Translations under genes and position numbers: made by a program
Assembly (NCBI RefSeq): GCF_001753205.1
Contig: NZ_CP017560.1
Location: 1,426,001-1,490,000, forward strand
Direction: 5' to 3'
Origin: Sporosarcina ureilytica
GTDB lineage: Bacteria; Bacillota; Bacilli; Bacillales_A; Planococcaceae
DNA length: 64,000 nt
Notes under the pieces: generated by a model
The model's input: only the letters and a program-made list of their open reading frames with translations
Told to the model about the DNA's origin: nothing
The model's database searches: none
Shown here: positions 17,447 through 25,987 of the stretch, piece after piece
Position numbering within the stretch: position 1 is the stretch's first letter
Layout of the letters: the number at the start of each line of letters is the position of its first letter

Positions 17447-18883
17447 ATGGCATTTCAAGATTATCGTTTAAGTAAAGAAATTAATCGGGCGCTGGACCAG
17501 CTAGGCTATACGGAACCGACAGAAGTTCAAGAGAAGGTGATTCCGACAGCGTTGGAGCGGACTGATTTGATTGTTAAATCGCAGACAGGAAGCGGAAAGA
17601 CGGCGGCTTTCGCAATTCCAATTTGTGAGATGGTGGCGTGGGAAGAGAACAAACCGCAAGCGCTGATTTTGACTCCGACGCGGGAACTTGCGGATCAAGT
17701 GAAGGAAGATGTAACGAATATCGGCCGTTTCAAGCGGATTAAGGCGGCGGCCGTGTACGGGAAGCATCCGTTTCGTTTTCAACAAGAAGAGCTAAGGCAA
17801 AAATGCCACATCGTTGTTGGGACTCCGGGGCGTGTTTTGGATCATATCGAGCGCGGAACGCTCGTGCTTTCTGAAATTAAGTATTTCGTTCTCGATGAAG
17901 CGGACGAAATGCTCAATATGGGATTTATTGATCAAGTTGAAGCGATTATGGAGGCACTCCCAAAAGACAGGACAACGATGCTGTTTTCAGCGACGCTTCC
18001 AGAAGATATCGACAGATTATGTCGTCAATATATGACAGAACCAAAAAGTATCGAGATTGCGTCAACTGTCACGTTAACGGACCAGATTGACCATTCTGTA
18101 ATCGTCGTGAAAGAACAGGAAAAGCCCGATTTATTACGCGATGTAACTGTCGTACAAAACCCCGACAGCTGTATCATTTTCTGCCGGACGAAAGATCGGG
18201 TCGATGAAGTGACGGAACAGCTGGAGAAGCACTATTATCCATGCAATCAGCTACACGGTGGAATGACCCAGGAGGATCGGTTCGCCGTGATGGATGATTT
18301 CAAAAGCGGTGGGTTCCGCTATCTCGTCGCCACGGATGTTGCGGCACGAGGCATCGACATCGATCATATTACCCATGTGATCAATTACGATATTCCGCTT
18401 GAAAATGAAAGTTACGTGCATCGTGTCGGCAGAACTGGAAGAGCAGGCAGAAATGGGACGGCGATTTCATTCGTCACACCCCGTGAAAATCACGTGCTAG
18501 CGGAAATCGAAGCATACATCGGCTTTGAAATCGAGCGCCGGGATGCACCGACATCACAAGCAGTGGACGCAGCGATGGATGCATTCACCGAAAAGCTGGA
18601 AAAACGTCCCCAATTGAAAAAGAGCAAAAGTGCACGGGTGAACAAGGATATCTTGAAGTTGTACTTTAACGGCGGTAAAAGGAAAAAACTCCGCGCATTC
18701 GACTTTGTCGGTACAATTACAAGCATCCCCGGCATTTCCGGTGAAGATATCGGCATTATCAAAATTCAAGATACCGAGACGTATATTGATATATTGAATG
18801 GCAAAGGCCAACTTGTTTTGGATGCGATGAAGGAGAAAACGGTAAAAGGGAAACGGTTGAAGGTGCATAAGGCGAGGAAATGA
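17447..18883 (+). CDS. dbpA: DEAD-box ATP-dependent RNA helicase DbpA/YxiN
   Basis: A 478-residue DEAD-box helicase. Motifs: Q-motif near residue 20, SQTGSGKT (I), PTRELA (Ia), TPGR (Ib), VLDEADEML (II), FSATLP (III), and [11 protein letters not shown] (VI). After about residue 395 a C-terminal RNA-binding domain of the DbpA type follows ([22 protein letters not shown] then [15 protein letters not shown]), which in relatives recognises 23S rRNA hairpin 92. It should act in 50S subunit maturation. The start is ATG 17447 after GAGAGG; the TTG nine bases upstream overlaps that site. The local base composition is more GC-rich than its neighbours. Confidence 0.93.
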   Translation: MAFQDYRLSKEINRALDQLGYTEPTEVQEKVIPTALERTDLIVKSQTGSGKTAAFAIPICEMVAWEENKPQALILTPTRELADQVKEDVTNIGRFKRIKAAAVYGKHPFRFQQEELRQKCHIVVGTPGRVLDHIERGTLVLSEIKYFVLDEADEMLNMGFIDQVEAIMEALPKDRTTMLFSATLPEDIDRLCRQYMTEPKSIEIASTVTLTDQIDHSVIVVKEQEKPDLLRDVTVVQNPDSCIIFCRTKDRVDEVTEQLEKHYYPCNQLHGGMTQEDRFAVMDDFKSGGFRYLVATDVAARGIDIDHITHVINYDIPLENESYVHRVGRTGRAGRNGTAISFVTPRENHVLAEIEAYIGFEIERRDAPTSQAVDAAMDAFTEKLEKRPQLKKSKSARVNKDILKLYFNGGKRKKLRAFDFVGTITSIPGISGEDIGIIKIQDTETYIDILNGKGQLVLDAMKEKTVKGKRLKVHKARK

Positions 18884-18959
18884 TTGGAAAATAACCATCA
18901 AATAACAATCGTTTCAATCATTAAAGATCCAATTAGATATATATACATGTTTAAACAAC

Positions 18960-19002
18960 AAAAGACCATTGCCGAAATTAGCAAGGGTCTTTTGCTATTT
19001 TT
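18960..19002. terminator. bidirectional terminator
   Basis: AAAAGACCATTGC pairs with GCAAGGGTCTTTT (one mismatch-type A/G) and has T runs on both strands. It ends the helicase gene on + and would also end the small minus-strand frame at 19004-19156. A close copy of the stem occurs at 26830-26865. Confidence 0.75.
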
Positions 19003-19003
19003 G

Positions 19004-19156
19004 TTAAAAAAACATTTTTGAAATACTTAGTCGGCCGTTTTTTACAAACTTTATACTTTCAATAATTTGCTGATTATTATTTTTAACTTTCTGTGTATAA
19101 GGCGAGTCTCCAACAGTCCCAAATCTTATGTGTTTTGCGGATTTTACCTTTTCCAT
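19004..19156 (-). CDS. possible small protein, 50 aa
   Basis: A 50-codon minus-strand frame starting at ATG 19156 (MEKVKSAKHIRFGTVGDSP), preceded by GGGGTGAT at seven bases and ended two bases before a hairpin that has a U-tract in the minus direction. Ribosome binding site, start and convergent terminator together support a real gene. The product is basic, without membrane segment, and not recognised. Confidence 0.4.
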   Translation of the reverse strand: MEKVKSAKHIRFGTVGDSPYTQKVKNNNQQIIESIKFVKNGRLSISKMFF

Positions 19157-19332
19157 ACAAATCACCCCATTTATTTATTAGCTTATATAAACATACCATT
19201 TTTAACAATTTATCATAAATAAGGTAACTTGTGCTTAAAAGTGGGAAAGTAGAAAGGAGTAATATTAGAAGAGAATCTAACTTAGAATAGATGAAAATGC
19301 ATTGGATATAACAGGAAGGTGGATTCAATTAA

Positions 19333-20640
19333 TTGTCAAAGTTTGAAAGTGACGTCAACACCGTGCAAACTAATTCTGCCTCGGTGAAAAATTATATAAA
19401 TTCCCCACTAAAACAACAACAACTCTACCGGCGGACTCTGTGGACTGTCATCTTTGCACAAATTTTGGGAGGTGCAGGACTGGCAGCTGGTATTACAGTA
19501 GGCGCATTAATCGCTATTGATATATTGGGAACGGAAAGTTTTGCAGGACTGCCCATTGCATTGTTTACACTCGGTTCTGCCGGGGCGGCTATGTTAGTGG
19601 GCCGCTTATCGCAACGTTTCAGCCGACGATTGGGCCTAGCTGTCGGATTCATAGCGGGAGGTATTGGTGCAATCGGTGTCATTCTTGCAACGATGACTCA
19701 AAGCATACTGCTATTGTTTGGTTCATTATTGATTTATGGCTCAGGTACGGCTACAAACCTGCAGGCGCGCTATGCTGGGACAGATTTGGCCACGGCGAAA
19801 CAGCGAGGCACTGCCGTCAGTCTAGCCATGGTAGCAACCACATTCGGAGCTGTTGCTGGTCCGAACTTGGTAGATGTGATGGGAGATTTTGCTGTTTCGA
19901 TTGGGATTCCGTCTTTAGCAGGTCCATTTATTCTCGCTGCTGTTGCTTACATTTTAGCCGGTTTAGTACCACTTATTTTCTTGCGCCCTGATCCATTAGT
20001 CGTCTCCAAAGCAGTTGCTGCTGCACATACTATAGACAATCACAACATGTCTATTGAAGAAAAGGCATCCGCTGATGAAGGTACTGCCAATAAGCGCGGT
20101 GTCTTTCTCGGGGCAACTGTTATGGTGATTTCACAAATCGTTATGGTGGCAATTATGACGATGACGCCGGTTTACATGGGTGAATATGGATTCACTATGC
20201 AACAAATCGGTATGGTGATAGGTCTCCACATTGCGGGCATGTATCTGCCATCGCCGCTGACGGGGATATTAGTCGATAAACTAGGAAGGATGACGATGGC
20301 CGTTGTAGCGGGAATCACATTATGTATCACTGGTCTTTTGGCTGCATTCGCGCCTGGTGACTCTTTATTAATGATCACAATCGCGCTTATCTTACTTGGA
20401 ATTGGCTGGAACTTCGGATTGATTAGTGGAACTGCGCTCATTGTTGATTCGACTGTTCTCTCCACACGCGCTAAAACGCAGGGAACTGTCGACGTCTTCA
20501 TCGCTTTGTCGGGGGCAATAGGTGGAGTATTGTCGGGAGTTATAGTTGCTGTTGGTAGTTTTGGGATTCTATCAATGGGCGGTGGTGTTTTATCACTCGT
20601 GCTCATTCCTGCTGTGTTATGGTCACGGAATGTTAAATAA
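19333..20640 (+). CDS. MFS transporter
   Basis: A 435-residue major facilitator superfamily protein with twelve predicted membrane segments and a central loop around residues 225-260. The motif-A-like loop between TM2 and TM3 reads GRLSQRFSRRLG, and the second-half copy reads GILVDKLGRM. TM3 begins LGLAVGFIAGGIGAIG. Drug or small-molecule efflux is the likeliest role but the substrate cannot be read. The start is TTG 19333, ten bases after AGGAAGGTGG. It is monocistronic as far as can be seen. Confidence 0.85.
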   Translation: MSKFESDVNTVQTNSASVKNYINSPLKQQQLYRRTLWTVIFAQILGGAGLAAGITVGALIAIDILGTESFAGLPIALFTLGSAGAAMLVGRLSQRFSRRLGLAVGFIAGGIGAIGVILATMTQSILLLFGSLLIYGSGTATNLQARYAGTDLATAKQRGTAVSLAMVATTFGAVAGPNLVDVMGDFAVSIGIPSLAGPFILAAVAYILAGLVPLIFLRPDPLVVSKAVAAAHTIDNHNMSIEEKASADEGTANKRGVFLGATVMVISQIVMVAIMTMTPVYMGEYGFTMQQIGMVIGLHIAGMYLPSPLTGILVDKLGRMTMAVVAGITLCITGLLAAFAPGDSLLMITIALILLGIGWNFGLISGTALIVDSTVLSTRAKTQGTVDVFIALSGAIGGVLSGVIVAVGSFGILSMGGGVLSLVLIPAVLWSRNVK

Positions 20641-20973
20641 ATTAGTGTCGCGGGTTCCATTATCCCGTTGCCACACGTGGCATCGACAACAACTTGTCTT
20701 GTTTATCTCAAGCCGATATTTTGGGGACTTGATTTGTGTTAGGTTCCTACGGATTTTTATTAATAAATAATATTAGTACGTGCCCGCTACTTAAATTTAA
20801 CTGTTTAGGTGGCAGGCATTTTTTTGTGCGCGCACTATTTTTAAAACTTTTTGAAACGTTTTTCTGAATAATTCGTATAAGAGATAATATGATTAACAAG
20901 GGATACCTAAGGATTGGGTTATTAGAATGAAAGACAAAAATCAGGAATTTAAATGGATAAGGAGAGAGATTAA
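20641..20973. other. intergenic region
   Basis: About 330 bases without a gene. It holds the terminator at 20781-20826. The last 100 bases lead into the Cse60-like gene; no sporulation sigma-factor promoter could be named with confidence. Confidence 0.4.
20781..20826 (+). terminator. Rho-independent terminator, TGCCCGC type
   Basis: TGCCCGCTACTTAAA pairs imperfectly with TTTAGGTGGCAGGCA and is followed by seven T. A close relative of this hairpin lies at 24882-24926. Confidence 0.65.
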
Positions 20974-21135
20974 ATGAAAGTAAAGACATTCCAATCATGG
21001 TCAGAATCAAAAATGGATAAGAAAGTTAATGATTTTTTAAGCAACCATTCTATCGAAATTATTGACATAAAATATGCATCTCCCATCTTCTTTTTTAGTG
21101 CGATGGTTATTTACAAAGAAAAAACAAACGAATGA
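20974..21135 (+). CDS. Cse60-like small sporulation protein
   Basis: A 53-residue protein starting MKVKTFQSWSESKMDKKVND and ending with the IEIIDIKYASPIFFFSAMVIYK pattern, which resembles the Spore_Cse60 family (alternating strand 'IIDIKY...FSAMVIY'). In Bacillus subtilis Cse60 is made in the mother-cell compartment of sporulating cells under SigE; its role is unknown. The start has a strong AAGGAGAGAG ribosome binding site at the right spacing. The gene is followed by a small membrane protein gene. Confidence 0.6.
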   Translation: MKVKTFQSWSESKMDKKVNDFLSNHSIEIIDIKYASPIFFFSAMVIYKEKTNE

Positions 21136-21193
21136 CTGACGAATTGGGAAATAACATCAATTCTGAATGGATTAGAAAACTGGAGGTGTATTT

Positions 21194-21364
21194 TTGAAAA
21201 AGTTTATTTTTTATCTAGTAATATTCCTGCTTTTTATTCTCTTTGTGATTCTTTTAAAATACATAAATCCAGTCATTATTATCACAATGATCGTTTGTCT
21301 AATTGTCTTTGGCGGAATAACGAAGGTTATAAAATCAATCAGAGAAAAGGACCGTAATCGGTAG
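21194..21364 (+). CDS. small membrane protein, 56 aa
   Basis: TTG start at 21194 after GGAGGTG. The 56 residues contain two hydrophobic stretches (FIFYLVIFLLFILFVILL and PVIIITMIVCLIVFGGI) and a basic C-terminus. Not recognised. It is 58 bases after the Cse60-like gene and may share its transcript. Confidence 0.5.
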   Translation: MKKFIFYLVIFLLFILFVILLKYINPVIIITMIVCLIVFGGITKVIKSIREKDRNR

Positions 21365-21436
21365 TAATGTCACCACCTATTCATGCCTGGTAGTTCCGCG
21401 ATCAGAAATTAAAAACAAAATAAAGGATGGGATAAA

Positions 21437-21988
21437 GTGTTTCCGATTTTAGAAACTGAGAGGTTACTATTACGAGAAATTAAGAAGGAAGATGCAAAGG
21501 GGATTTTTGCTTGTTTTTCTAGTAACGATGTTACACGTTTCTATGGACAAGAAACATTAGAGCATCTTGAACAAGCAGAAGAGTTCGTAGACTTTTTCTC
21601 GAAAAATCATCGTGAAAAAAGAGGTATACGTTGGGGAATTGAGCGAAAAGGAACTCAAGGTATCATTGGAACAATAGGCTTCAACGCTTGGTCACCTAAG
21701 CATAAGCGAGCTGAAATTGGTTATGAAATACATCCAAATGAATGGAGAAAAGGGTACATAACGGAAGCAGTATTAAAGGTTATTTCTTATGGTTTTGAGG
21801 AAATGGATTTAACGCGAATAGGTGCTGTAGTATTTATTGAAAATGTACCATCCAATAAGTTGTTAACTAAAATCGGTTTTCAAAAAGAAGGCGTTTTGAA
21901 AGACTATATGTATCAAAACGGGAAAGCACACGATACATATGTGTATTCATTACTTAAAATGTGTGAAAAAGGAATAGTAAGGAAATAA
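21437..21988 (+). CDS. GNAT family N-acetyltransferase, RimJ/RimL type
   Basis: A 183-residue acetyltransferase. The start of the fold is ETERLLLREIKKEDA; the acetyl-CoA-binding region follows the strand AEIGYEIHPNEWRKGYITEA, and the C-terminal NVPSNKLLTKIGFQKEGVL is the usual RimJ/RimL/SpeG-like ending. It transfers acetyl from acetyl-CoA to an amino group, often a protein N-terminus. GTG 21437 is the start, with AGGATGGGA upstream. It is followed after 23 bases by an SDR-like gene, probably in one transcript. Confidence 0.85.
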   Translation: MFPILETERLLLREIKKEDAKGIFACFSSNDVTRFYGQETLEHLEQAEEFVDFFSKNHREKRGIRWGIERKGTQGIIGTIGFNAWSPKHKRAEIGYEIHPNEWRKGYITEAVLKVISYGFEEMDLTRIGAVVFIENVPSNKLLTKIGFQKEGVLKDYMYQNGKAHDTYVYSLLKMCEKGIVRK

Positions 21989-22011
21989 AAATTAGTTGCG
22001 AGGTGTTTTCA

Positions 22012-22560
22012 TTGACGCAAAAGCATGCACTCGTCATAGGTGGCACAGGTATGCTGTCAGCTGTTTCTCTTTGGCTAACGGAAATAGGCTATCGGGTTTC
22101 TGTAATAGGAAGAAGTAAACAAAGACACCACCATTTAGTGAAGAAAGCGGCTGACCCTACCTTAATCAATAATTTGAGTTTGGATTACAACAATCATTCA
22201 CTATTAGAAGACAAGGTAAGAAAGGCCATTCAACAAAACGGTCCGATATCATTAGTTATAAGCTGGATACCTTCAAAGCAATCATTAGATATCGTAAATA
22301 AATTGGTTTCTGAATACATTGATGATTGGAAGTTGTACCAGGTAAAGGGAAGTAGAAGATATTTTAATGATGACATCTTAAATGTACCATCGAATTGTAC
22401 GCATAGTAGTATTTATTTAGGTTTTATTATTGAAGGAAATCAGTCCAGGTGGTTAACAAATAATGAAATAGCGGAAGGTGTAATCAAGAGCATTCAAGAT
22501 GAGAAAGCTGAATCCATCATTGGAAGGCTTCATCCCTATGAAAAGCGTCCAAATTATTAA
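22012..22560 (+). CDS. short-chain dehydrogenase-like protein
   Basis: A 182-residue Rossmann-fold protein. The nucleotide-binding motif VIGGTGML is at residues 8-15 and the second strand ends in VIGRSKQR, which suggests NADP preference. The usual YxxxK catalytic pair is not seen, and the protein is about 60 residues shorter than classical SDRs, so it may bind nucleotide without acting as a dehydrogenase. The start is TTG 22012 with GAGGTG six bases upstream. It closes the GNAT operon. Confidence 0.7.
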   Translation: MTQKHALVIGGTGMLSAVSLWLTEIGYRVSVIGRSKQRHHHLVKKAADPTLINNLSLDYNNHSLLEDKVRKAIQQNGPISLVISWIPSKQSLDIVNKLVSEYIDDWKLYQVKGSRRYFNDDILNVPSNCTHSSIYLGFIIEGNQSRWLTNNEIAEGVIKSIQDEKAESIIGRLHPYEKRPNY

Positions 22561-22623
22561 ATGATAAGCTGACAATAATCTGGCCAATTTATTGAAACAA
22601 GTATCTAGAAAAAGGTGAATATC

Positions 22624-23154
22624 ATGGAGTATTTTACGGTTATACCAATGTGGAATTATTCGGGGAAACATATCAGAATTATTGATTCACAACATATTCA
22701 TGTCGGTTATATTCAGCGAACGTATAAAAATTTCTGGGATAAATTGATTCATTATTCTCCGGTAGTAATTTCTTTTTTGGAAACAATCAATATTGATGGT
22801 GAAAGTAATGGTACTCATTTAAAGATAAGAGAGCAGTCTTTTAAATCAAATTTACTGAAATTAAAATGGGATATATTTTTAGAAGATACTACTACAAAAA
22901 GTAAGTTTTTGTTAGAAGATAAAACGAAGATTAGTACAAATACACGTATGGTCTATCACAAAAATAATAATAAATATGTTTTTAGAAAAGATCTATTTAA
23001 TCGCACTTGTAAAATTAGTGTAAACGATGAAATCTGTGCAACGATTAGAGTGGAGAAAAAAATTCCACTGTCGTTAAAGGCTGTCGTGAAGACGAATGAC
23101 CTTACAATTTTGGAGTTACTTGGTATTTATTTTGTAATCAGTTTGGCTTATTAA
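22624..23154 (+). CDS. tubby C-terminal domain-like protein, copy 1
   Basis: A 176-residue protein made of beta-strand-rich sequence typical of the bacterial tubby-C/LURP-one-like family (YFTVIPM, YIQRTYKNFWDK, FLLEDKTKISTN, YVFRKDLFNRTCKI) with a hydrophobic C-terminal end. The bacterial members have no firm function; a scramblase-like or lipid-binding role is sometimes suggested by fold. ATG 22624 follows AAAGGTGA by five bases. About three quarters of its residues are identical, by eye, to the copy at 24282-24812; the similarity extends some 40 bases upstream, so it arose by segmental duplication. Confidence 0.6.
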   Translation: MEYFTVIPMWNYSGKHIRIIDSQHIHVGYIQRTYKNFWDKLIHYSPVVISFLETINIDGESNGTHLKIREQSFKSNLLKLKWDIFLEDTTTKSKFLLEDKTKISTNTRMVYHKNNNKYVFRKDLFNRTCKISVNDEICATIRVEKKIPLSLKAVVKTNDLTILELLGIYFVISLAY

Positions 23155-23303
23155 TACATATTTTGAAATAGAATGGGTGCCTATGTGCCGGGCTTGCGTT
23201 CGAAAGAATTGTAAAAAGTGTTTGCAATCAGAGAAATGAGTGCGTATCACTTTTCGGAAGACTCCGTAGTATAATAAGGAAGATGGGTCAGGAGTTGAAT
23301 AGA

Positions 23304-23888
23304 TTGAAAAAACTAATGATGGTAATGTTAGCGCTAGTTACATTGGCAGCGTGTTCGCCGGGTGGGAATAAGTTAACGATTGGGCCGTATGAATTGACCG
23401 AGAAGGAACAACTGCTCATTGAACGAACGGGTGTATTCTCCATTGATTATTTCAAAATCAATGGGCACTTAGATAATGCCGATTTACAATTCTCCGTTGA
23501 AGTGTATGAGAATGGAAAGTTGAAAGAAGAACTGCTGAAGATGTACGGGATGCTGGATGCTAGTTTTAAAAATGAACTGATTTCCTTTGGCATGTTTGAG
23601 ACGAAAAATGAGGAAGAACAACAGCAATTTACACTTGAAGTTGGTACGCCAGGAGGTTCATTGGGAAGCTCGACTTATGAGACGGGGATGACGGCGAGTG
23701 TGTACGGTGCGCTGATTGACAATAAAGTAACGTTAGCAAAAGAACAGCCACTTTACCTAGCAGGATGGGCTGGGACAACGAAAGATGTAATCCCAACATT
23801 ACGAGGAGAAAATGGTCAATTGCCTGAAAATCTTGCTAGCTATGAAAAAGTACTTTTATTGAAAGTTCTTTGGACAGATGAAAAGTAA
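23304..23888 (+). CDS. lipoprotein of unknown function, full-length copy
   Basis: A 194-residue lipoprotein. The signal peptide ends in the lipobox LAAC with C17 as lipid-anchored residue, then a short SPGGNKLT linker. The body has no motif I recognise; a Gly-rich stretch near residues 112-125 (GTPGGSLGSS) is notable. The start TTG 23304 is placed by CAGGAG nine bases upstream; an ATG at 23283 lacks a site. The last 366 bases are repeated almost base for base at 25434-25801, so this gene took part in a recent duplication. It lies between the two tubby-like genes. Confidence 0.65.
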   Translation: MKKLMMVMLALVTLAACSPGGNKLTIGPYELTEKEQLLIERTGVFSIDYFKINGHLDNADLQFSVEVYENGKLKEELLKMYGMLDASFKNELISFGMFETKNEEEQQQFTLEVGTPGGSLGSSTYETGMTASVYGALIDNKVTLAKEQPLYLAGWAGTTKDVIPTLRGENGQLPENLASYEKVLLLKVLWTDEK

Positions 23889-23965
23889 AGCCCATTGTTT
23901 ATTGAATATGATGCTATGCTTGTCTCGGTTTAAGGTTCGAATTGCTTAATAATGGAGGGTACAGT

Positions 23966-24187
23966 ATGGAATTTTTTATTGTGTATCTTTTAATGAGTTT
24001 CTTTTCAATAGTCATTGTCTATATAACAATTCATTCGTTAATCAAGGCGTTTAATATTGCTATTAATAGAAGAGAGATATCAAAACAAAAATACAGGTTT
24101 TTAGTTTCTTCTTCAATTTTGGTTGGTCTATCAATAGCAACAGTTTTACCATTTGGTTATTACAAACTAGTTGAAACTATATGGTGA
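23966..24187 (+). CDS. small membrane protein, 73 aa
   Basis: A 73-residue protein with two membrane segments (FFIVYLLMSFFSIVIVYITI and SSSILVGLSIATVLPFGYY) joined by a basic loop. ATG 23966 follows TGGAGGGT. Not recognised. It lies inside the duplicated tubby/lipoprotein block but has no second copy here. Confidence 0.5.
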   Translation: MEFFIVYLLMSFFSIVIVYITIHSLIKAFNIAINRREISKQKYRFLVSSSILVGLSIATVLPFGYYKLVETIW

Positions 24188-24281
24188 AAGCAATCCTCTG
24201 CAGATGGACGCGATAATGGAATGAGGTGGTGTTAGAATCTGGCCATTTAATCAATCAAGTACCTAGAAAAAGGTGAATGTC

Positions 24282-24812
24282 ATGGAGTATTTTACGGTTT
24301 TACCAATGTCGAATTATTCGGGGAAACAAATTGAAATCATTGATGCAAATAGTGTGCGCGTCGGTTTTATCCAGAGAACGTATAAGAGTTTCTGGGATAA
24401 ACTTCTTCATTATTCGCCTTTAACAATTTCCTTTTTGGAAACAGTCAATATTGATGGTGGGAATCATGATACTTATTTGAAGATAAGGGAGCAGTCTTTT
24501 AAATCGAATTTATTGAAATTAAAATGGGATATCTTTTTAAAAGATACTGTACAAGAAAACCAGTTTTTGTTAGAAGATAAAACGAAGATTAGTACAAATC
24601 CACGGTTAGTCTATCACAAAAATAATAAAGAGTATGTTTTTAGAAAAGACCCATTTAATCGGACTTGTAAAATTAGCTTACATGACGACATCTGTGCGAC
24701 GATTACAGTGGAGAAAAAAATCCCACTATCGTTAAAGACTGTAGTTAAAACGTCGGATCTCACAATCGTGGAGTTACTTGGTATTTATTATGTAATGAGT
24801 TTGGTTTATTAG
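24282..24812 (+). CDS. tubby C-terminal domain-like protein, copy 2
   Basis: The second 176-residue tubby-like protein; same length as copy 1 with no gaps in the alignment. Conserved blocks include YSGKQIEIID, QSFKSNLLKLKWDIF, LLEDKTKISTNPRLVYHKNN and VEKKIPLSLK. Differences cluster in residues 16-26 and 57-62 and in the 89-95 loop. ATG 24282 has the same AAAGGTGA leader as copy 1. A strong terminator follows about 70 bases downstream. The function is unknown; the pair may have diverged in ligand or partner. Confidence 0.6.
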   Translation: MEYFTVLPMSNYSGKQIEIIDANSVRVGFIQRTYKSFWDKLLHYSPLTISFLETVNIDGGNHDTYLKIREQSFKSNLLKLKWDIFLKDTVQENQFLLEDKTKISTNPRLVYHKNNKEYVFRKDPFNRTCKISLHDDICATITVEKKIPLSLKTVVKTSDLTIVELLGIYYVMSLVY

Positions 24813-24881
24813 TACATAATAAAAGTCTGTATTTATGTGTTGATTTACTATATTTGAATTCACAAAGGTACACTTCGCACG

Positions 24882-24926
24882 TGCCCGCTACCTAAATTTA
24901 AATGTTAGGGGGCGGGCATTTTTTTA
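24882..24926 (+). terminator. Rho-independent terminator, TGCCCGC type
   Basis: TGCCCGCTACCTAA pairs with TTAGGGGGCGGGCA (two non-Watson-Crick positions) and is followed by seven T. Related to the hairpin at 20781-20826. Confidence 0.75.
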
Positions 24927-24937
24927 CATGCTAAACA

Positions 24938-24984
24938 AGGAGTGGTGGTTTAACTTTCTAAGGATGCGCGGCAAAGGCGGCTTT
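24938..24984. repeat. 47-base dispersed repeat, copy 1
   Basis: The segment begins AAGGAGTGGTGGTTTAA and ends CGGCAAAGGCGGCT. A copy with a two-base insertion and a few changes lies at 30352-30400. Both are next to truncated genes. Nature unknown. Confidence 0.55.
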
Positions 24985-25133
24985 GGGTTATTCAATTAAC
25001 GGACTAATAGGACTATACCCTTAAACAACCAAGAATGGAAAATTACGTCCAACAACATAAAACCAAGAAGAATAGTTGTAGATTAATATGGACAAAAACT
25101 AGTCTGTTTATATTTTGTTGAAGGAGGATAATA

Positions 25134-25253
25134 ATGCGTTTAAAATATGGTAAACCTTTTATTGAAAGACATACAATTGCAATTTATTTTGTTATCACCT
25201 TCTTAATTACTATAATTCTAGGGGCGGCATATCAGTTTACAAACAATGCATTC
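25134..25253 (+). pseudogene. CPBP-type membrane protease fragment, N-terminus only
   Basis: ATG 25134 has a strong GAAGGAGG site. The first 40 residues (MRLKYGKPFIERH then IAIYFVITFLITIILG) resemble the start of CPBP intramembrane proteases of Bacillota, which are 220-300 residues long. The frame runs directly into the terminal repeat of the MITE-like element at 25254-25412 and ends within it at 25373, with no downstream remainder in the window. It is a decayed gene; the family call rests on a short stretch and is tentative. Confidence 0.45.
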
Positions 25254-25412
25254 GTGATAAGTACCTGTGCACGATGCAATTATGACAATTCAATGTTCTG
25301 TATAAGTATTAGAAAGGAATGTCTATTAACAATGTTACAATCAACTTCATTTCATAGGCGTATACAATTGTAGCGTATAGTCTGAATAGTTTTTCGCACA
25401 GGTACCTTTCAC
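25254..25412. repeat. MITE-like element A (159 bp) with terminal inverted repeats
   Basis: The left end GTGATAAGTACCTGTGC matches the complement of the right end GCACAGGTACCTTTCAC at 15 of 17 positions. It separates the CPBP fragment from the truncated lipoprotein copy. Its inner and right part (from about 25294) is similar to 47309-47426. It has no coding capacity, so it would need a transposase in trans. Confidence 0.6.
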
Positions 25413-25413
25413 T

Positions 25414-25802
25414 AAAGTGTATGAGAATGGTAAGTGCAAGAAGAACTGCTGAAGATGTACGGGATGCTGGATGCTAGTTTTAAAAATGAACTGATTTCCT
25501 TTGGCATGTTTGAGACGAAAAATGAGGAAGAACAACAGCAATTTACACTTGAAGTTGGTACGCCAGGAGGTTCATTGGGAAGCTCGACTTATGAGACGGG
25601 GATGACGGCGAGTGTGTACGGTGCGCTGATTGACAATAAAGTAACGTTAGCAAAAGAACAGCCACTTTACCTAGCAGGATGGGCTGGGACAACGAAAGAT
25701 GTAATCCCAACATTACGAGGAGAAAATGGTCAATTGCCTGAAAATCTTGCTAGCTATGAAAAAGTACTTTTATTGAAAGTTCTTTGGACCGACGAAAAAT
25801 AA
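25414..25802 (+). pseudogene. 5'-truncated second copy of the lipoprotein gene
   Basis: Nearly identical to 23500-23888. The signal peptide, lipobox and first third are missing; the sequence begins directly after the right end of a MITE-like element. A one-base deletion near 25434 (AAGTGCAAG against AAGTTGAAAG in the intact copy) puts the start of the fragment out of frame; the remaining 122-residue frame matches the intact protein exactly by eye. Divergence resumes at the last few codons. The near identity implies recent duplication or gene conversion. Not expected to make an exported product. Confidence 0.8.
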
Positions 25803-25818
25803 GAAGATTGTGTTGTTC

Positions 25819-25872
25819 GGTTTTTAATCGGAACAGTGTATTGTCATAGTTCAACCTTGCACATGCACCTGG
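25819..25872. repeat. partial MITE-like repeat
   Basis: GTTTTTAATCGGAACAGTG followed by a TTCAACCTTGCACATGCACC end; similar to the inner and right part of the element at 60515-60602. Its left terminal repeat is not found. Confidence 0.45.
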
Positions 25873-25987
25873 GGATTGGAAATTTTTTCCAAATATTTTT
25901 TAAAAGTTTATTTTTTAGTCCTTTTCATGTTAAATTAAACATAGAGATTTTGTCGAAAAATCGTTAAGAAGGATTGGATAACAACTT

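Larger units (their letters stand above)
24813..25133. other. intergenic region with terminator and a shared repeat
   Basis: A 321-base region without a gene. It carries the terminator at 24882-24926 and a 47-base segment (24938-24984) repeated at 30352-30400. The rest shows nothing recognisable before the GAAGGAGGATAATA site of the CPBP fragment. Confidence 0.45.
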
